Origin: Kineosporiaceae bacterium SCSIO 59966
GTDB taxonomy: Bacteria; Actinomycetota; Actinomycetes; Actinomycetales; SCSIO-59966
Direction of reading: 5' to 3'
Length of the DNA stretch: 64,000 nucleotides
Assembly: GCA_020881835.1 (NCBI GenBank)
Contig: CP052876.1
Location: forward strand, 496,001 to 560,000
Below the pieces are notes generated by a model that did no database searches, was not told where the DNA came from, and saw nothing but the letters and a program-made list of their open reading frames with translations. Position 1 is the first letter of the stretch, and each line of letters begins with the position of its first letter. The position numbers and the translations under genes were made by a program. Positions 55,843 through 64,000 of this stretch are shown here, one piece after another.

Positions 55843-56841
55843 ATGCCGATCACGCCTCACGCACCGGACGAGCTTGTCCACGCCCCGTTTCGAGGCCGTG
55901 ACGCTGTCGCGGCCGGCCAGCTGACGGAGGAGCAGCTGAGGTCGAGCATCTGGCGGCGGCTGGTGCGGGGTGTGTACGTGCACCAGTCCGTCGAGGTCAC
56001 CAGCGAGGTGCGGCTGGCCGCCGCCCGGCTCGTGATGCCGCAGGACGTCGTCGCGTGCGGGCTCCTGGCCGCCTGGTTGCACGGTGCCTGGCAGCCTGCG
56101 CCCGGACGCGTCGTCCCGCTCGACGTCACCCGGCCGGTGCTGACGGCCGGCACCGGGGTCGCGGGTCTGAACCGCCGGCGGCTGACGTTGCGCGGCACGC
56201 CCGACTGGGGCGGCGGGCTCGTCGGTCACAGCGAGATCGACCGGGACATCGTCGAGAAGGACGGCGTGCTCCTCACCTCGCCGCTGCGCACCTGTTTCGA
56301 CCTCATGCGTGAGCGTCGTCTCGTCGAGGCCGTGGTCGTCGCCGACGCCTTCCTGTGGGAGCTCGGCCTGTCTCGGGTCCTGCTCGCCGTCTACGCCGCG
56401 GACCGTCGCCGGTGGCCCGGCGTCCGGCTGGTCCGGGTCGCCGTCGACCTGTGCCGGGAGAACGTGCGCTCGCCCGGCGAGACCCGGCTGCGGATGATCT
56501 ACGTGCTGGCGGGTCTACCCGAGCCGTGGGTCAACGTGCCGGTCCTGGACGCCGACGGTGCCGTGATCGGCGTCCCCGACCTGCGCGTCCCCGGTCACCC
56601 GGTCGGCTCGGAGTACGACGGTGGGTACCACGACGAGGCCGACCAGCCGTCCCTGGACCGTCGTCGGCAGAACCGCCTGACCACGATGGGCTCGATCCAG
56701 CTGCTGCGGTACGACCGGACCTCCGTCCGAGACGAGCGCCACGCCGTCCTCGACGATCTGTGGCGCCTCACCGGTCTGCGTGCCCCGGTGCCGCTCGACG
56801 ACGCCGACTTCTGGCGCCCCCGTGCCGCGCGTGCCTGGTGA
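55843..56841 (+). CDS. DUF559-like protein with AbiEi-type N-terminus
   Basis: 332 residues from ATG 55843. The N-terminal part (QLRSSIWRRLVRGVYV, VVACGLLAAWLHG) resembles the AbiEi antitoxin-type winged helix widespread in actinobacteria. The C-terminal third has a Vsr-like restriction-fold pattern: PDLRVPGHPVGSEYDGGYH, then RRRQNRLTTMG, with acidic D/E residues. Single gene with no toxin partner. Function unknown; it may be a solitary nuclease-like protein. Followed at once by palindromic element C. Confidence 0.75.
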   Translation: MPITPHAPDELVHAPFRGRDAVAAGQLTEEQLRSSIWRRLVRGVYVHQSVEVTSEVRLAAARLVMPQDVVACGLLAAWLHGAWQPAPGRVVPLDVTRPVLTAGTGVAGLNRRRLTLRGTPDWGGGLVGHSEIDRDIVEKDGVLLTSPLRTCFDLMRERRLVEAVVVADAFLWELGLSRVLLAVYAADRRRWPGVRLVRVAVDLCRENVRSPGETRLRMIYVLAGLPEPWVNVPVLDADGAVIGVPDLRVPGHPVGSEYDGGYHDEADQPSLDRRRQNRLTTMGSIQLLRYDRTSVRDERHAVLDDLWRLTGLRAPVPLDDADFWRPRAARAW

Positions 56842-56845
56842 CGCG

Positions 56846-56909
56846 CGATCTCTGGAGGCTTGCCGTGGTCTCGGCCGGCCCGGAGACCACGGAAAGGCTC
56901 CAGAGATCG
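56846..56909. repeat. Long palindromic element, copy C
   Basis: Arms 56846-56874 and 56881-56909 pair over 26 of 29 positions. Outer stem CGATCTCTGGAG is identical to copy A. In the inner stem CCGGGGTCTC has become CCGTGGTCTC, and the opposite arm changed to GAGACCACGG, keeping the pair. Confidence 0.95.
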
Positions 56910-56926
56910 GGGGATGGGCGGCGGGG

Positions 56927-56938
56927 TAGCGTGGGGAG
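56927..56938 (+). promoter_or_regulatory. Leaderless-type -10 box of the SURF1 gene
   Basis: TAGCGT at 56927-56932 then six nt to GTG 56939. GGGGAG in the gap could equally be a short Shine-Dalgarno. Confidence 0.4.
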
Positions 56939-57703
56939 GTGCTCCGGACCGCCACGCGACCGCACTTCATCGCGCTGCTCGGCGTGGCCCTGGCGGCGGC
57001 CACGCTGTTCGCCTACCTCGGTGACTGGCAGCTCGGCCGGGCCCGGGACGAGGCCGCGCGCGAGGTCCGCGAGCAGACGGCCGGGCGCGGCGTCGTGCCG
57101 CTGGAGGACGTGCTCGCTCCCGCCGAGCCGCTCGAGGGCAGCGACGTCCGCCAGCTCGTCCGGGTGACCGGCGTGCTCGACCCGGACGCCGCGGTGCGCG
57201 TCCCCGACCGGGAGCTCGACGGCCGTCCCGGGTCCTGGCTCGTCGCCCCGCTCGCCGTCGACCGGCCGGACGAGACGGACGGCGGCACCCTGGCCGTCGT
57301 CCTGGGCTGGCTCCCGGACGGCGCGAGGCCCCTCGACGTCCCCGCCGGACGGGTCACCCTCGAGGGCCGCCTGGAGCAGAGCGAGCCGCCGGTCGGCGGC
57401 GCCGGCCCCGGCACCCGCGAGCTGCCCACCGTCGCCTCCGCCGACCTGGTCAACGTCTGGGACCCGCCGCTGTACACCGCCTACCTGGCGCTCACCGATA
57501 CCGAGCCGCCGCTGGAGCCGGTGCCGACGGTCGAGCCCGCGGACGGGCTGGCCCTGCAGAACCTGTCCTACGCGCTGCAGTGGTGGCTGTTCGCCGGGTT
57601 CGCCGTGTTCTTCTGGTGGCGGCTGGTCCGGGACGCCCACGAGCGGGAGCTCGAGGCCCGCGCCGAGGCGGCCGCACCCGAGCAGGCACAATCGACGTCG
57701 TGA
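56939..57703 (+). CDS. SURF1-family cytochrome oxidase assembly protein
   Basis: 254 residues. Two membrane segments, about 9-28 ([20 protein letters not shown]) and about 205-228 ([20 protein letters not shown]), flank an extracytoplasmic domain. Family marks are DWQLGRAR just after the first helix, VRVTGVLD and LGWLP. SURF1 proteins assist haem a insertion into cytochrome c oxidase. The stop overlaps the DUF3817 GTG. Confidence 0.88.
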   Translation: MLRTATRPHFIALLGVALAAATLFAYLGDWQLGRARDEAAREVREQTAGRGVVPLEDVLAPAEPLEGSDVRQLVRVTGVLDPDAAVRVPDRELDGRPGSWLVAPLAVDRPDETDGGTLAVVLGWLPDGARPLDVPAGRVTLEGRLEQSEPPVGGAGPGTRELPTVASADLVNVWDPPLYTAYLALTDTEPPLEPVPTVEPADGLALQNLSYALQWWLFAGFAVFFWWRLVRDAHERELEARAEAAAPEQAQSTS

Positions 57704-58092
57704 GCACCACCGACCGCGCCACCTCCTCGCGCGCCCCCAGCCGGCTCGCCGCCTCGCTGACCCGCTACCGGGTGATGGCCTGGGTCACCGGTGGCTTCCT
57801 CCTGCTGCTGACCGTGGAGATCATCGTCAAGTACCTGCTGCTCGACGGCGAGCCGTTCCTCGGCACGTGGATCGCGATCACCCACGGCTGGATCTACGTC
57901 ATCTACCTCGTCACCGTCGTCGACATGTGGTCCAAGCTGCGCTGGGGCCCGGGCCGGCTGGTCCAGCTGGTCCTGGCCGGCGTCGTCCCGGCACTGTCCT
58001 TCGTCGTCGAGCGGAAGGTGACCGGCGAGGCGCGGGACCGGATCGCCGCGCTCGAGGGTCGTGCGGGCGGCGGCACTACGCTGGCGCGGTGA
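57700..58092 (+). CDS. DUF3817 integral membrane protein
   Basis: 130 residues from GTG 57700. Three membrane helices: about 28-48 ([20 protein letters not shown]), 60-80 ([20 protein letters not shown]) and 88-108. [11 protein letters not shown] and the preceding pattern mark the actinobacterial DUF3817 family. It is typically located before guaA, as here. Function unknown. Overlaps guaA by four bases. Confidence 0.85.
   Translation: MSTTDRATSSRAPSRLAASLTRYRVMAWVTGGFLLLLTVEIIVKYLLLDGEPFLGTWIAITHGWIYVIYLVTVVDMWSKLRWGPGRLVQLVLAGVVPALSFVVERKVTGEARDRIAALEGRAGGGTTLAR
58077..58088 (+). promoter_or_regulatory. Leaderless-type -10 box of guaA
   Basis: TACGCT at 58077-58082, inside the DUF3817 gene, then six nt to guaA GTG 58089. 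Confidence 0.4.
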
Positions 58093-59789
58093 CCGTCCCG
58101 GGCTCCAGCGCTGACGACGCCCCCACCCGGCCGTCCCGGCCCGACGACCCGGCGTCCGAGCTGGTCGCCGACGGCGCGCCGTCCACCGGCATCGGCGCCG
58201 ACCGCTCCGCCGCGGCGCCCGGTACCGGCCACCGGCCGGTGCTCGTCGTCGACTACGGCGCCCAGTACGCCCAGCTCATCGCCCGCCGGGTCCGCGAGGC
58301 CAACGTCTACTCCGAGATCGTCCCGCACTCGATGCCGGTCGAGCGGATGCTGGACAAGCAGCCGCTCGCGGTGATCCTCTCCGGCGGCCCGTCGTCGGTG
58401 TACGCCGAGGGCGCCCCGCGGGTGGACGAGGCGCTGTTCGAGGCGGGCGTGCCGGTCCTGGGCATCTGCTACGGCTTCCAGGCGATGGCCGCGGCGCTCG
58501 GCGGCGAGGTCGCCCGCACCGGCCTGCGTGAGTACGGCGGCACCCAGGTGCGGGCACAGCCCTCGGACAGCGTGCTCCTGGCCGGGCAGCCGGAGACGCA
58601 GAGCGTGTGGATGAGCCACGGGGACGCCGTCCGGCGGGCGCCCGAGGGGTTCACCGTCGTCGCGGAGTCCTCCGGGGCGCCGGTGGCGGCGTTCGAGGAC
58701 GTCGAGCGGCGGCTGTTCGGCGTCCAGTGGCACCCGGAGGTCCGGCACTCCACCTTCGGCCAGCAGGTGATCGAGAACTTCCTCCGGAACGGTGCGGGGA
58801 TCGAGCCGGACTGGACCACCGGCAACGTCATCACCGAGCAGGTCGAGCGGGTCCGCGCGCAGGTGGGCGGCGCCGCGGTCATCTGCGGGCTGTCCGGCGG
58901 GGTCGACTCGGCGGTGGCGGCCGCGCTCGTGCACCGGGCGGTCGGGGACCAGCTCACCGCTGTCTTCGTCGACCACGGCCTGCTGCGCGCCGGTGAGGCC
59001 GAGCAGGTCGAGCGCGACTACGTCGAGGCGACCGGCATCCGGCTCAAGGTCGTCGACGCGGCCGACACGTTCCTCGACGCGCTCGCCGGGGTCACCGACC
59101 CCGAGGAGAAGCGCAAGGTCATCGGCCGGGAGTTCATCCGGGCGTTCGAGGGCGCCGCACGGGAGATCCTCGCCGAGGCGGGCGAGCAGGGCGAGGAGGT
59201 CCGGTTCCTCGTCCAGGGCACCCTCTACCCGGACGTCGTGGAGTCCGGTGGCGGGGAGGGCGCAGCGACCATCAAGAGCCACCACAACGTCGGGGGACTG
59301 CCCGAGGACCTGGCCTTCGAGCTTGTCGAGCCGCTGCGGACTCTGTTCAAGGACGAGGTGCGCGCGGTCGGTGCGGAGCTCGGGCTGCCCGAGGCGATGG
59401 TGTGGCGCCAGCCGTTCCCCGGGCCGGGGCTCGGCATCCGGATCGTCGGGGAGGTCACCCGGGACCGGCTCGAGACGCTGCGCGCCGCCGACGCGATCGT
59501 CCGCGAGGAGCTCACCGCCGCCGGCCTGGACCGGGCCATCTGGCAGTGCCCGGTCGTCCTGCTCGCCGACGTCCGCTCGGTCGGCGTCCAGGGTGACGGA
59601 CGGACCTACGGGCACCCGGTCGTGCTGCGGCCGGTCACCTCGGACGACGCGATGACGGCCGACTGGGCCCGACTGCCGCACGACCTGCTCGCGCGGATCT
59701 CCACCCGGATCACCAACGAGGTCGACGGGGTCAACCGGGTCGTCCTCGACGTGACGAGCAAGCCGCCGGGCACGATCGAGTGGGAGTGA
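58089..59789 (+). CDS. guaA: GMP synthase (glutamine-hydrolysing)
   Basis: 566 residues; the first 45 are an acidic extension before [20 protein letters not shown]. Glutaminase domain with C127 in [10 protein letters not shown], its His/Glu in WHPEV; ATP pyrophosphatase P-loop [13 protein letters not shown]; dimer domain ending [18 protein letters not shown]. Converts XMP to GMP after guaB. The GTG start is supported by the -10 box six nt upstream. Confidence 0.97.
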   Translation: MTVPGSSADDAPTRPSRPDDPASELVADGAPSTGIGADRSAAAPGTGHRPVLVVDYGAQYAQLIARRVREANVYSEIVPHSMPVERMLDKQPLAVILSGGPSSVYAEGAPRVDEALFEAGVPVLGICYGFQAMAAALGGEVARTGLREYGGTQVRAQPSDSVLLAGQPETQSVWMSHGDAVRRAPEGFTVVAESSGAPVAAFEDVERRLFGVQWHPEVRHSTFGQQVIENFLRNGAGIEPDWTTGNVITEQVERVRAQVGGAAVICGLSGGVDSAVAAALVHRAVGDQLTAVFVDHGLLRAGEAEQVERDYVEATGIRLKVVDAADTFLDALAGVTDPEEKRKVIGREFIRAFEGAAREILAEAGEQGEEVRFLVQGTLYPDVVESGGGEGAATIKSHHNVGGLPEDLAFELVEPLRTLFKDEVRAVGAELGLPEAMVWRQPFPGPGLGIRIVGEVTRDRLETLRAADAIVREELTAAGLDRAIWQCPVVLLADVRSVGVQGDGRTYGHPVVLRPVTSDDAMTADWARLPHDLLARISTRITNEVDGVNRVVLDVTSKPPGTIEWE

Positions 59790-59813
59790 CGCCGCCCCGC
59801 CGTCCGCCGCCCT

Positions 59814-59881
59814 CCCACGTCGTGCGGGCTTGACGTGGCCAGGGGACGGGGTTCGGCCACGTCAAGCCCGCAGGACGTGGG
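59814..59881. terminator. Long hairpin after guaA
   Basis: Outer arms CCCACGTC / GACGTGGG, one unpaired base each side, then a perfect 18-bp stem (59823-59840 with 59855-59872) and a 14-nt loop. 26 bp in total, 25 nt after guaA. No T-run. The sequence is unrelated to palindromes A-C, though the architecture is similar. Confidence 0.7.
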
Positions 59882-59962
59882 CTCGTGCTGGGGGGCTGGG
59901 AGGTCTAGCGTGGCTGGTGCCCGACGGGGCCGTGCGCGCCCCGCCCAGGCACAGGAGCGACG

Positions 59963-60100
59963 ATGTCCGACAAGTCCCACACCCAGAACCGGACGGCGAA
60001 GAAACCGGGTCGCTCGATCAAGGAGAAGCGCGCCGCCAAGCGTGCCAAGCACGATGGCGCTCAGCAGCACGACGCGGTGACGGACCTGCGCAAGCACTGA
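59963..60100 (+). CDS. Small basic actinobacterial protein
   Basis: 45 residues from ATG 59963 (AGGAGCGACG upstream): MSDKSHTQNRTAKKPGRSIK followed by a Lys/Arg-rich helix EKRAAKRAKHD and the end DAVTDLRKH. Strings of this kind (SDKS..AKK.GKS.KEKRA.K) recur as small hypothetical proteins in actinobacteria. The charge suggests nucleic-acid binding, but no role is known. Confidence 0.75.
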   Translation: MSDKSHTQNRTAKKPGRSIKEKRAAKRAKHDGAQQHDAVTDLRKH

Positions 60101-60140
60101 CCAAGGCTCAGGCACTGACCAAGGCTCAGGCACTGACCAA
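60101..60140 (+). repeat. 18-nt tandem repeat after the small basic gene
   Basis: CCAAGGCTCAGGCACTGA occurs twice (60101-60118, 60119-60136) with a partial third copy. It begins right after the stop codon; the CACTGA of the gene end resembles the repeat end, so it may have arisen by slippage. Confidence 0.85.
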
Positions 60141-60146
60141 GGGCGC

Positions 60147-60923
60147 CTACTGCGGCGCCGGGACGGTGACCGGCTCCTCACGCGTCCCCGCCCGGACCAC
60201 CTCGACGAGGTGCTCCCCGGGCCCGACGTAGGCACCGTCCCAGACGACGCAGCGCTCCACCGTCCCCTCGACGACGGCCCCCCGGCCGACGACGCTTGCT
60301 CCCCCGGAGACGGTGAGGTTGGCGCGCAGGTAGTCCGTCGGCGTGCCGCAGTCGATCGCCGTCCCGGTGAACGTCACGAGCTCCAGCCGCCCGGCCTCGT
60401 GCTCGCGGCGCCACAGCACCTCGTAGAGCCCGGACGGCTCCGCGGCCAGGCCGCCGACGAGGCGGCCCGGCAGCAGGCAGGCGCCGACGTAGCGGTGCCC
60501 GTCGAAGTCGCCGGTTCCCTCGGCCGGGACGACGAGCAGCCGGCAGCGCTCGCCGTCCCACCCCTCCAGGAGCTCGTCCAGCGGTCCGACGAGCAGCGCG
60601 TCGGCGTTGGTGACCAGGACGTCGCGCCCGCCGACCCAGTCCCGCAACCGGCCCAGGGCGCCCGCCGTGCCCAGCGCCTCCGGCTGCTCGACGCTGACGT
60701 GCGCCCGGTCCCCGACGTGCCGGACGACCTGGTCGGCCAGGGCGTGCGCGTTGACGGCGAGGTGTGCCGGGCCGGCGCCGGTGTAAGGCGCCAGCCGGGC
60801 CAGCGCGCGGTCGAGCAGTGGGACGCCGCCCACCGGGCACAGCGCCTTGGGGCGCAGCGTCGTCAGCGGCCGCAGCCGGGTGCCGTGGCCGGCGGCCAGG
60901 ACGACGCCCGCCGGCCGGGTCAC
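60147..60923 (-). CDS. Sugar-phosphate nucleotidyltransferase family protein
   Basis: 258 residues from GTG 60923. The NTP-transferase signature GVVLAAGHGTRLRPLTTLRP followed by KALCPVGG is complete, with VLVTNADALL supplying the metal aspartate. The C-terminal 35 residues (GASVVGRGAVVEGTVERCVV) suggest a short left-handed beta-helix turn. Likely makes an NDP-sugar; the sugar is unknown. Coupled to the upstream NUDIX gene by a four-base overlap. Confidence 0.88.
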   Translation of the reverse strand: MTRPAGVVLAAGHGTRLRPLTTLRPKALCPVGGVPLLDRALARLAPYTGAGPAHLAVNAHALADQVVRHVGDRAHVSVEQPEALGTAGALGRLRDWVGGRDVLVTNADALLVGPLDELLEGWDGERCRLLVVPAEGTGDFDGHRYVGACLLPGRLVGGLAAEPSGLYEVLWRREHEAGRLELVTFTGTAIDCGTPTDYLRANLTVSGGASVVGRGAVVEGTVERCVVWDGAYVGPGEHLVEVVRAGTREEPVTVPAPQ

Positions 60924-61495
60924 TGCGGGCTGGCCTGGGGAGGGGTTGGCCGGGGCGGCGCAGCCGGGGGCGGGCTGTCCGGTGCGACCACTCGACCGTC
61001 GTAGGCGCCGGGCGCGGCCACCCGCTCCAGCAGGGCGAGGATCTCCCGGGTCGGGCCGTCGGCGTCCTCGAGCACCTCCCTGGGCCGCAGCCAGCGAGCG
61101 GCCCTGGCCTCCCCGCCGGGCTCGACGTGGGGGCGCTCGTCGACCCGGACCCGGTAGATGACGTCGACCCGGCGCACCGTCGCGTTGACCTGGGTGGTGA
61201 GCGGCAGCCCGACCTCGATCCGCAGGCCGGTCTCCTCGCGCACCTCCCGGACGACGCCGTCCGCCGGGGCCTCGCCCCGGTCGAGCAGGCCGCCGGGCAG
61301 GCTCCACCCCTCCCGGTGCGGCTGGCGCAGGAACAGCAGCGTGTCACCGTGCTGCACCGCGCAGACCGCGCCGACGGTGAAGCCGGGGGTCACCGCCCCC
61401 ACCAGTCGCCGGCGCACCGGGGCGGGCAGCCACCGGAACGTCAGCAGCGCGGCGGTGTGCCCGCGGCGTCGCAGCGTGCTCAGCGTGCCCGACAT
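60920..61495 (-). CDS. NUDIX hydrolase
   Basis: 191 residues. The NUDIX box is perfect: GGLLDRGEAPADGVVREVRE then ETGL (G-x5-E-x7-REVxEExG, about residues 68-91). N-terminal 40 residues are a basic helical lead (RRLVGAVTPGFTVGAV). The C-terminus is Pro/Ala-rich. Hydrolyses a nucleoside diphosphate linked to X, not further specified. First gene of the pair with the nucleotidyltransferase. Confidence 0.9.
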   Translation of the reverse strand: MSGTLSTLRRRGHTAALLTFRWLPAPVRRRLVGAVTPGFTVGAVCAVQHGDTLLFLRQPHREGWSLPGGLLDRGEAPADGVVREVREETGLRIEVGLPLTTQVNATVRRVDVIYRVRVDERPHVEPGGEARAARWLRPREVLEDADGPTREILALLERVAAPGAYDGRVVAPDSPPPAAPPRPTPPQASPQ

Positions 61496-61716
61496 GCGGT
61501 CACCCTAGGTGCCTGCTCGGGACCCCGCCGCCCGGGATTCCGCATCGCCGCTGGCTCTGCGTCGGCACCTTCCGTCCCGGAGGCCGGCGTCCGGGGCGAC
61601 CACGCCACGGGTGTTCCTCACCCCTGCGCTCGACCTCATGGTCGAGGAGGGCCTCGCCCAGGCCCGCTGAGCACCCCGCGGCAGCGGCCCACCTAGGGTC
61701 ACGCCGGCAGCCTGGC

Positions 61717-61728
61717 TAGGCTGCCGGC
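61717..61728 (+). promoter_or_regulatory. Leaderless-type -10 box of the 112-residue membrane protein gene
   Basis: TAGGCT at 61717-61722 then six nt to GTG 61729. Confidence 0.5.
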
Positions 61729-62067
61729 GTGACCCTCCTCTACGACCTGCTCCTCGTCCTGCACTTCATCGGGCTGGCCGCGATCATCGGCGGCTACCTC
61801 ACGGTCCTGCGCTCGCCGCGGATCGTCGTCGGGATGGTGCATGGGTCCCTGCTCCAGGTGGTCACCGGCCTGCTCCTCGTCGGGGTCGCCGAGGCCGCCC
61901 TGGACGCGGACGTCGACCAGGCCAAGATCGGGGTCAAGCTCGTCGTCGCGCTGGTCGTCGCGGCGCTCGCGTTCGCCTACCGCAAGAGGGACGCCTCGCC
62001 CGCGGTGGTCCACACCGTCGGCGGGCTGGCGATCCTCAACGTGCTCATCGCCGTTCTCTGGGGCTAG
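61729..62067 (+). CDS. Small integral membrane protein
   Basis: 112 residues with four predicted membrane helices: LHFIGLAAIIGGYLTVL (about 11-27), VVGMVHGSLLQVVTGLLLVG (about 33-52), VKLVVALVVAALAFAY (about 69-84) and VGGLAILNVLIAVLW (about 97-111). A conserved actinobacterial type without known function; the LHFIGLA...GGYL start is characteristic. GTG 61729 follows a -10 box by six nt. Confidence 0.75.
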   Translation: MTLLYDLLLVLHFIGLAAIIGGYLTVLRSPRIVVGMVHGSLLQVVTGLLLVGVAEAALDADVDQAKIGVKLVVALVVAALAFAYRKRDASPAVVHTVGGLAILNVLIAVLWG

Positions 62068-62448
62068 CCGGTCGCCACCACCACCTGAAGTGATCCCGCC
62101 GCACAGGAAGAACGTCGGCCGTGGACCACGCTCGCCTCTTCTCCATCCGCTGACTTCGGCGACACGGTCGACTTCGACCACATCAAGCGGCACCACTACG
62201 GGCACGCATGAGCAGACCCACCCGAGAGGGATCGTGCCACTGGCGCCGGAGCTGTCGGGGTGTACGGAGCCGTCCCGGCGGGGCTGATCGCCTGCCGAGG
62301 GCGACGAGCGCCAGTACGACAGATGAGGGTGGACCTGTCCCGGATGTCAAACGTTCGGTTGCCCACGGGTCATCTGTTACCTACCAGCATGTCCCACAGC
62401 CGGGTTAAGGTCCCACTACCCAACGGACTCATCCAGTCAAGGAGTCAC
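62068..62448. other. Region between the membrane protein and 5'-nucleotidase genes
   Basis: Apart from the reductase remnant it holds no complete gene. From about 62300 it becomes less GC-rich, with CAAACGTTCGG and GTTAAGG runs, as expected for the upstream region of the secreted enzyme gene. No clear promoter hexamers at good spacing. Confidence 0.5.
62153..62287 (+). pseudogene. Remnant of glutathionyl-hydroquinone reductase (YqjG/ECM4-like), C-terminus
   Basis: One frame reads DFGDTVDFDHIKRHHYG at about 62153-62203. After an extra base in GGGC near 62201-62204 the next frame reads THEQTHPRGIVPLAPELSG up to a stop at 62285-62287. The GST-like xenobiotic reductases end with VDFxHIKRHYY...INPxxIVPxGP, so this matches their last 40 residues. 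The rest of the gene is absent. Confidence 0.6.
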
Positions 62449-64000
62449 ATGTCCATCGCAACCAGCCGGCGCATCGCCGCCTCGGTGATCGCCTCCGGCG
62501 CCATGGTGGCGACCGTCGCCGCAGGTGCGGCCACGGCGGCACCCGGCGAGGGCCGCAAGGCGGCGGACAAGGGTGGGTTCACCCTCACGGTCCTGCACGC
62601 CAACGACACGGAGTCCGCTCTGCTGCCGATAACCCGCACCTACGGGAGCGGTGAGGACGCCGTGATCGCCGAGGTCGCCGGTGCGGCCATGTTCACCGAG
62701 CTGGTGCAGCAGCAGCGCGACGCTGCCGTCACCGGACCGCCTGCCGCGCCGGGAACCAAGCGCGGTGTCATCACCATCCACGGCGGTGACCTGTACCTGC
62801 CGAGTGCCCAGCTCGACGCGAGCCGCCAGGAGGGTGCCCCGTTCTACGACGCCCTCGCGTTCAACGCGGCTGGCTGGGACGTCAGCGCCATCGGCAACCA
62901 CGACTTCGACCTGGGTCCGGAGTTCTTCGCCGACTTCCTCGCGCAGGTCGACCAGAGCACCACGTTCGTCGCCGCGAACCTGGACTTCAGTGGCGAGCCG
63001 CGGCTCCAGGGCCTTCGTGGACGACGGCACCATCGTCGACGCCACCGTGGTCCAGGAGCGCGGTGAGCGCATCGGCGTCATCGGCCTGACCACGCCGGAG
63101 CTGTCGTCCCTGACCAGCAGCCGAAACGTCGCGGTGGACCCGGACCTCGCGGGTATCGCCAACGCGCAGGCCGAGCTGCTCGAGAAGGCGGGCGTGAACA
63201 AGATCATCCTTGTCTCCCACCTGCAGGACATCGACAACGAGATCGCCCTGGCTGCGGAGCTCGAGAACATTGATGTCGTGGTCGGCGCCGGTGGCGGTGA
63301 GGTCATGGCCAGCGCGGGCGACGAGATTCTCCCGGGCGACACGCGCAACCCCGGCTACTCCTACCCACAGGTGGTCACGGCCGCCGATGGTGCGGACATC
63401 CCGGTGGTCACCACCTCCGGCCTGTACCGGTACGTCGGCAAGCTGGTCGTGCAGTTCGACCGCGACGGCAACGTGGTGTCGGTCGACGACGAGGCGAGCC
63501 GGCCGATCCCAGTGACCTCGCTCGGGCCGGACGCGGTCAAGCCGGACGCTCGGGTGCTGCGCATCGTCGAGCAGCCGGTCGCGGAGTTCGTCGAGTCGCT
63601 GCAGGAGACGGTCGTCGCGACGACCGAGGTGCCGCTGGACGGAACGCGCGTCAGCATCCGCTCCAAGGAGACCAACCTCGGTAACCTGGTCACTGACGCC
63701 CTCCTGTCCGAGGGAAAGCGGCTCGCGGCCGAGAACGGCGTGACGCCGCCGCAGGTGGCGATCCAGAACGGCGGTGGCATCCGCAACGACTCGGTCATCC
63801 CGGCGGGCGACCTCACGCTGTTTGACACCTACAGCGTTGTGCCGTTCCCGAACTTCGTCTCCGTAGCGCCGGCGCTCCCGGTGGAGGCGTTCGTGGCGGC
63901 GGTCGAGCACGGCTCCGTCTCGGCGACCGGCTCGTTCGCCCAAGTGGCCGGCTTCTCGTACACTTACGACCCTGCCGCCCCGGTCGGCAGTAGGGTTCAG
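62449..64000 (+). CDS. Secreted 5'-nucleotidase / metallophosphatase, frameshifted and cut by window end
   Basis: ATG 62449 follows AAGGAG. Signal peptide at about 1-31 (SVIASGAMVATVAAGAATAA). Metallophosphatase motifs: TVLHANDTESALLP, TIHGGDLYLPSAQ and IGNHDFDLGPEFF. After EPRLQ (63009) frame one degenerates to a stop at 63066, while the +1 frame continues perfectly (AFVDDGTIVDATVVQERGER) to the window end. One extra G in GGG at 63009-63011 explains it. The C-terminal 5'-nucleotidase domain starts near 63600 (SKETNLGNLVTDALL, IQNGGGIRND). Confidence 0.85.

Noticed and set aside
61590-61672. Possible gene remnant reading VFLTPALDLMVEEGLAQAR and a stop
   Set aside because: About 25 codons with no recognisable family, start or ribosome binding site. 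Too little to call.

Overview
The window is high-GC DNA with GTG/ATG starts, strong third-position G/C bias, a WhiB-family regulator, a GroEL with a His-rich tail and a 13E12-type DUF222/HNH gene, so it comes from an actinobacterium. Detailed placement is inference, but a Micrococcales-like relative (Intrasporangiaceae or Cellulomonadaceae) fits best. From memory, the backbone follows the conserved actinobacterial order seen around M. tuberculosis Rv3462c to Rv3396c: infA-rpmJ-rpsM-rpsK-rpsD-rpoA-rplQ-truA, rplM-rpsI-glmM, coaA, glmS, acpS-nnr, alr, tsaE-tsaB, rimI-tsaD, groES-groEL, whiD/whiB3, sigD-rsdA, guaB-guaB3, guaA. That order makes inserted DNA easy to see.

Layout. 1-5472: translation and transcription core operon (map 3' end, infA to rplQ, truA). 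5540-11986: an acidic DUF5709-like protein and a 1935-residue secreted enzyme carrying both an alpha-amylase and a pullulanase domain. 12208-19495: rplM, rpsI, glmM, coaA, glmS, acpS and the bifunctional NAD(P)H-hydrate repair gene nnr, i.e. cell-wall precursor and cofactor genes. 19496-27060: an accessory island between nnr and alr with a Cys-rich unknown protein, a PIN fragment, an MNT-HEPN pair, DUF3024, an unknown-PIN pair, a frameshifted orphan hsdM, an IS3 fragment and an MFS exporter. A 17-bp piece of the nnr 3' end is repeated at its far edge.

27088-38597: alr, an alpha/beta hydrolase and the t6A genes tsaE, tsaB, rimI, tsaD. The t6A cluster is split by a DUF222/HNH gene, a MaoC-FabG4 / thiolase divergon with a TetR gene, and an inverted pair of 37-bp repeat arrays. 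38594-46124: a GH3 lipoprotein, a THUMP-like methyltransferase, groES-groEL under two CIRCE elements, whiD, a MerR regulator with a cobalamin-binding-like domain, and a LuxR-type response regulator. 46153-59789: sigma factor and anti-sigma (frameshifted), guaB, guaB3, glpD, succinate-semialdehyde dehydrogenase, DUF427, alcohol dehydrogenase, an SnoaL-like protein, a DUF559-like protein, SURF1, DUF3817 and guaA. 59963-64000: a 45-residue basic protein, a sugar-nucleotidyltransferase/NUDIX pair, a membrane protein, a reductase remnant and a secreted 5'-nucleotidase cut by the window end.

Most notable: (i) the island and its nested direct repeats; (ii) two unrelated families of small palindromic or inverted repeats, one with a compensatory stem change; (iii) a -10-like hexamer exactly 6-7 nt before the start codon at more than ten genes, indicating widespread leaderless transcription; (iv) several one-base frame disruptions, many in homopolymers, so assembly error must be separated from real decay.
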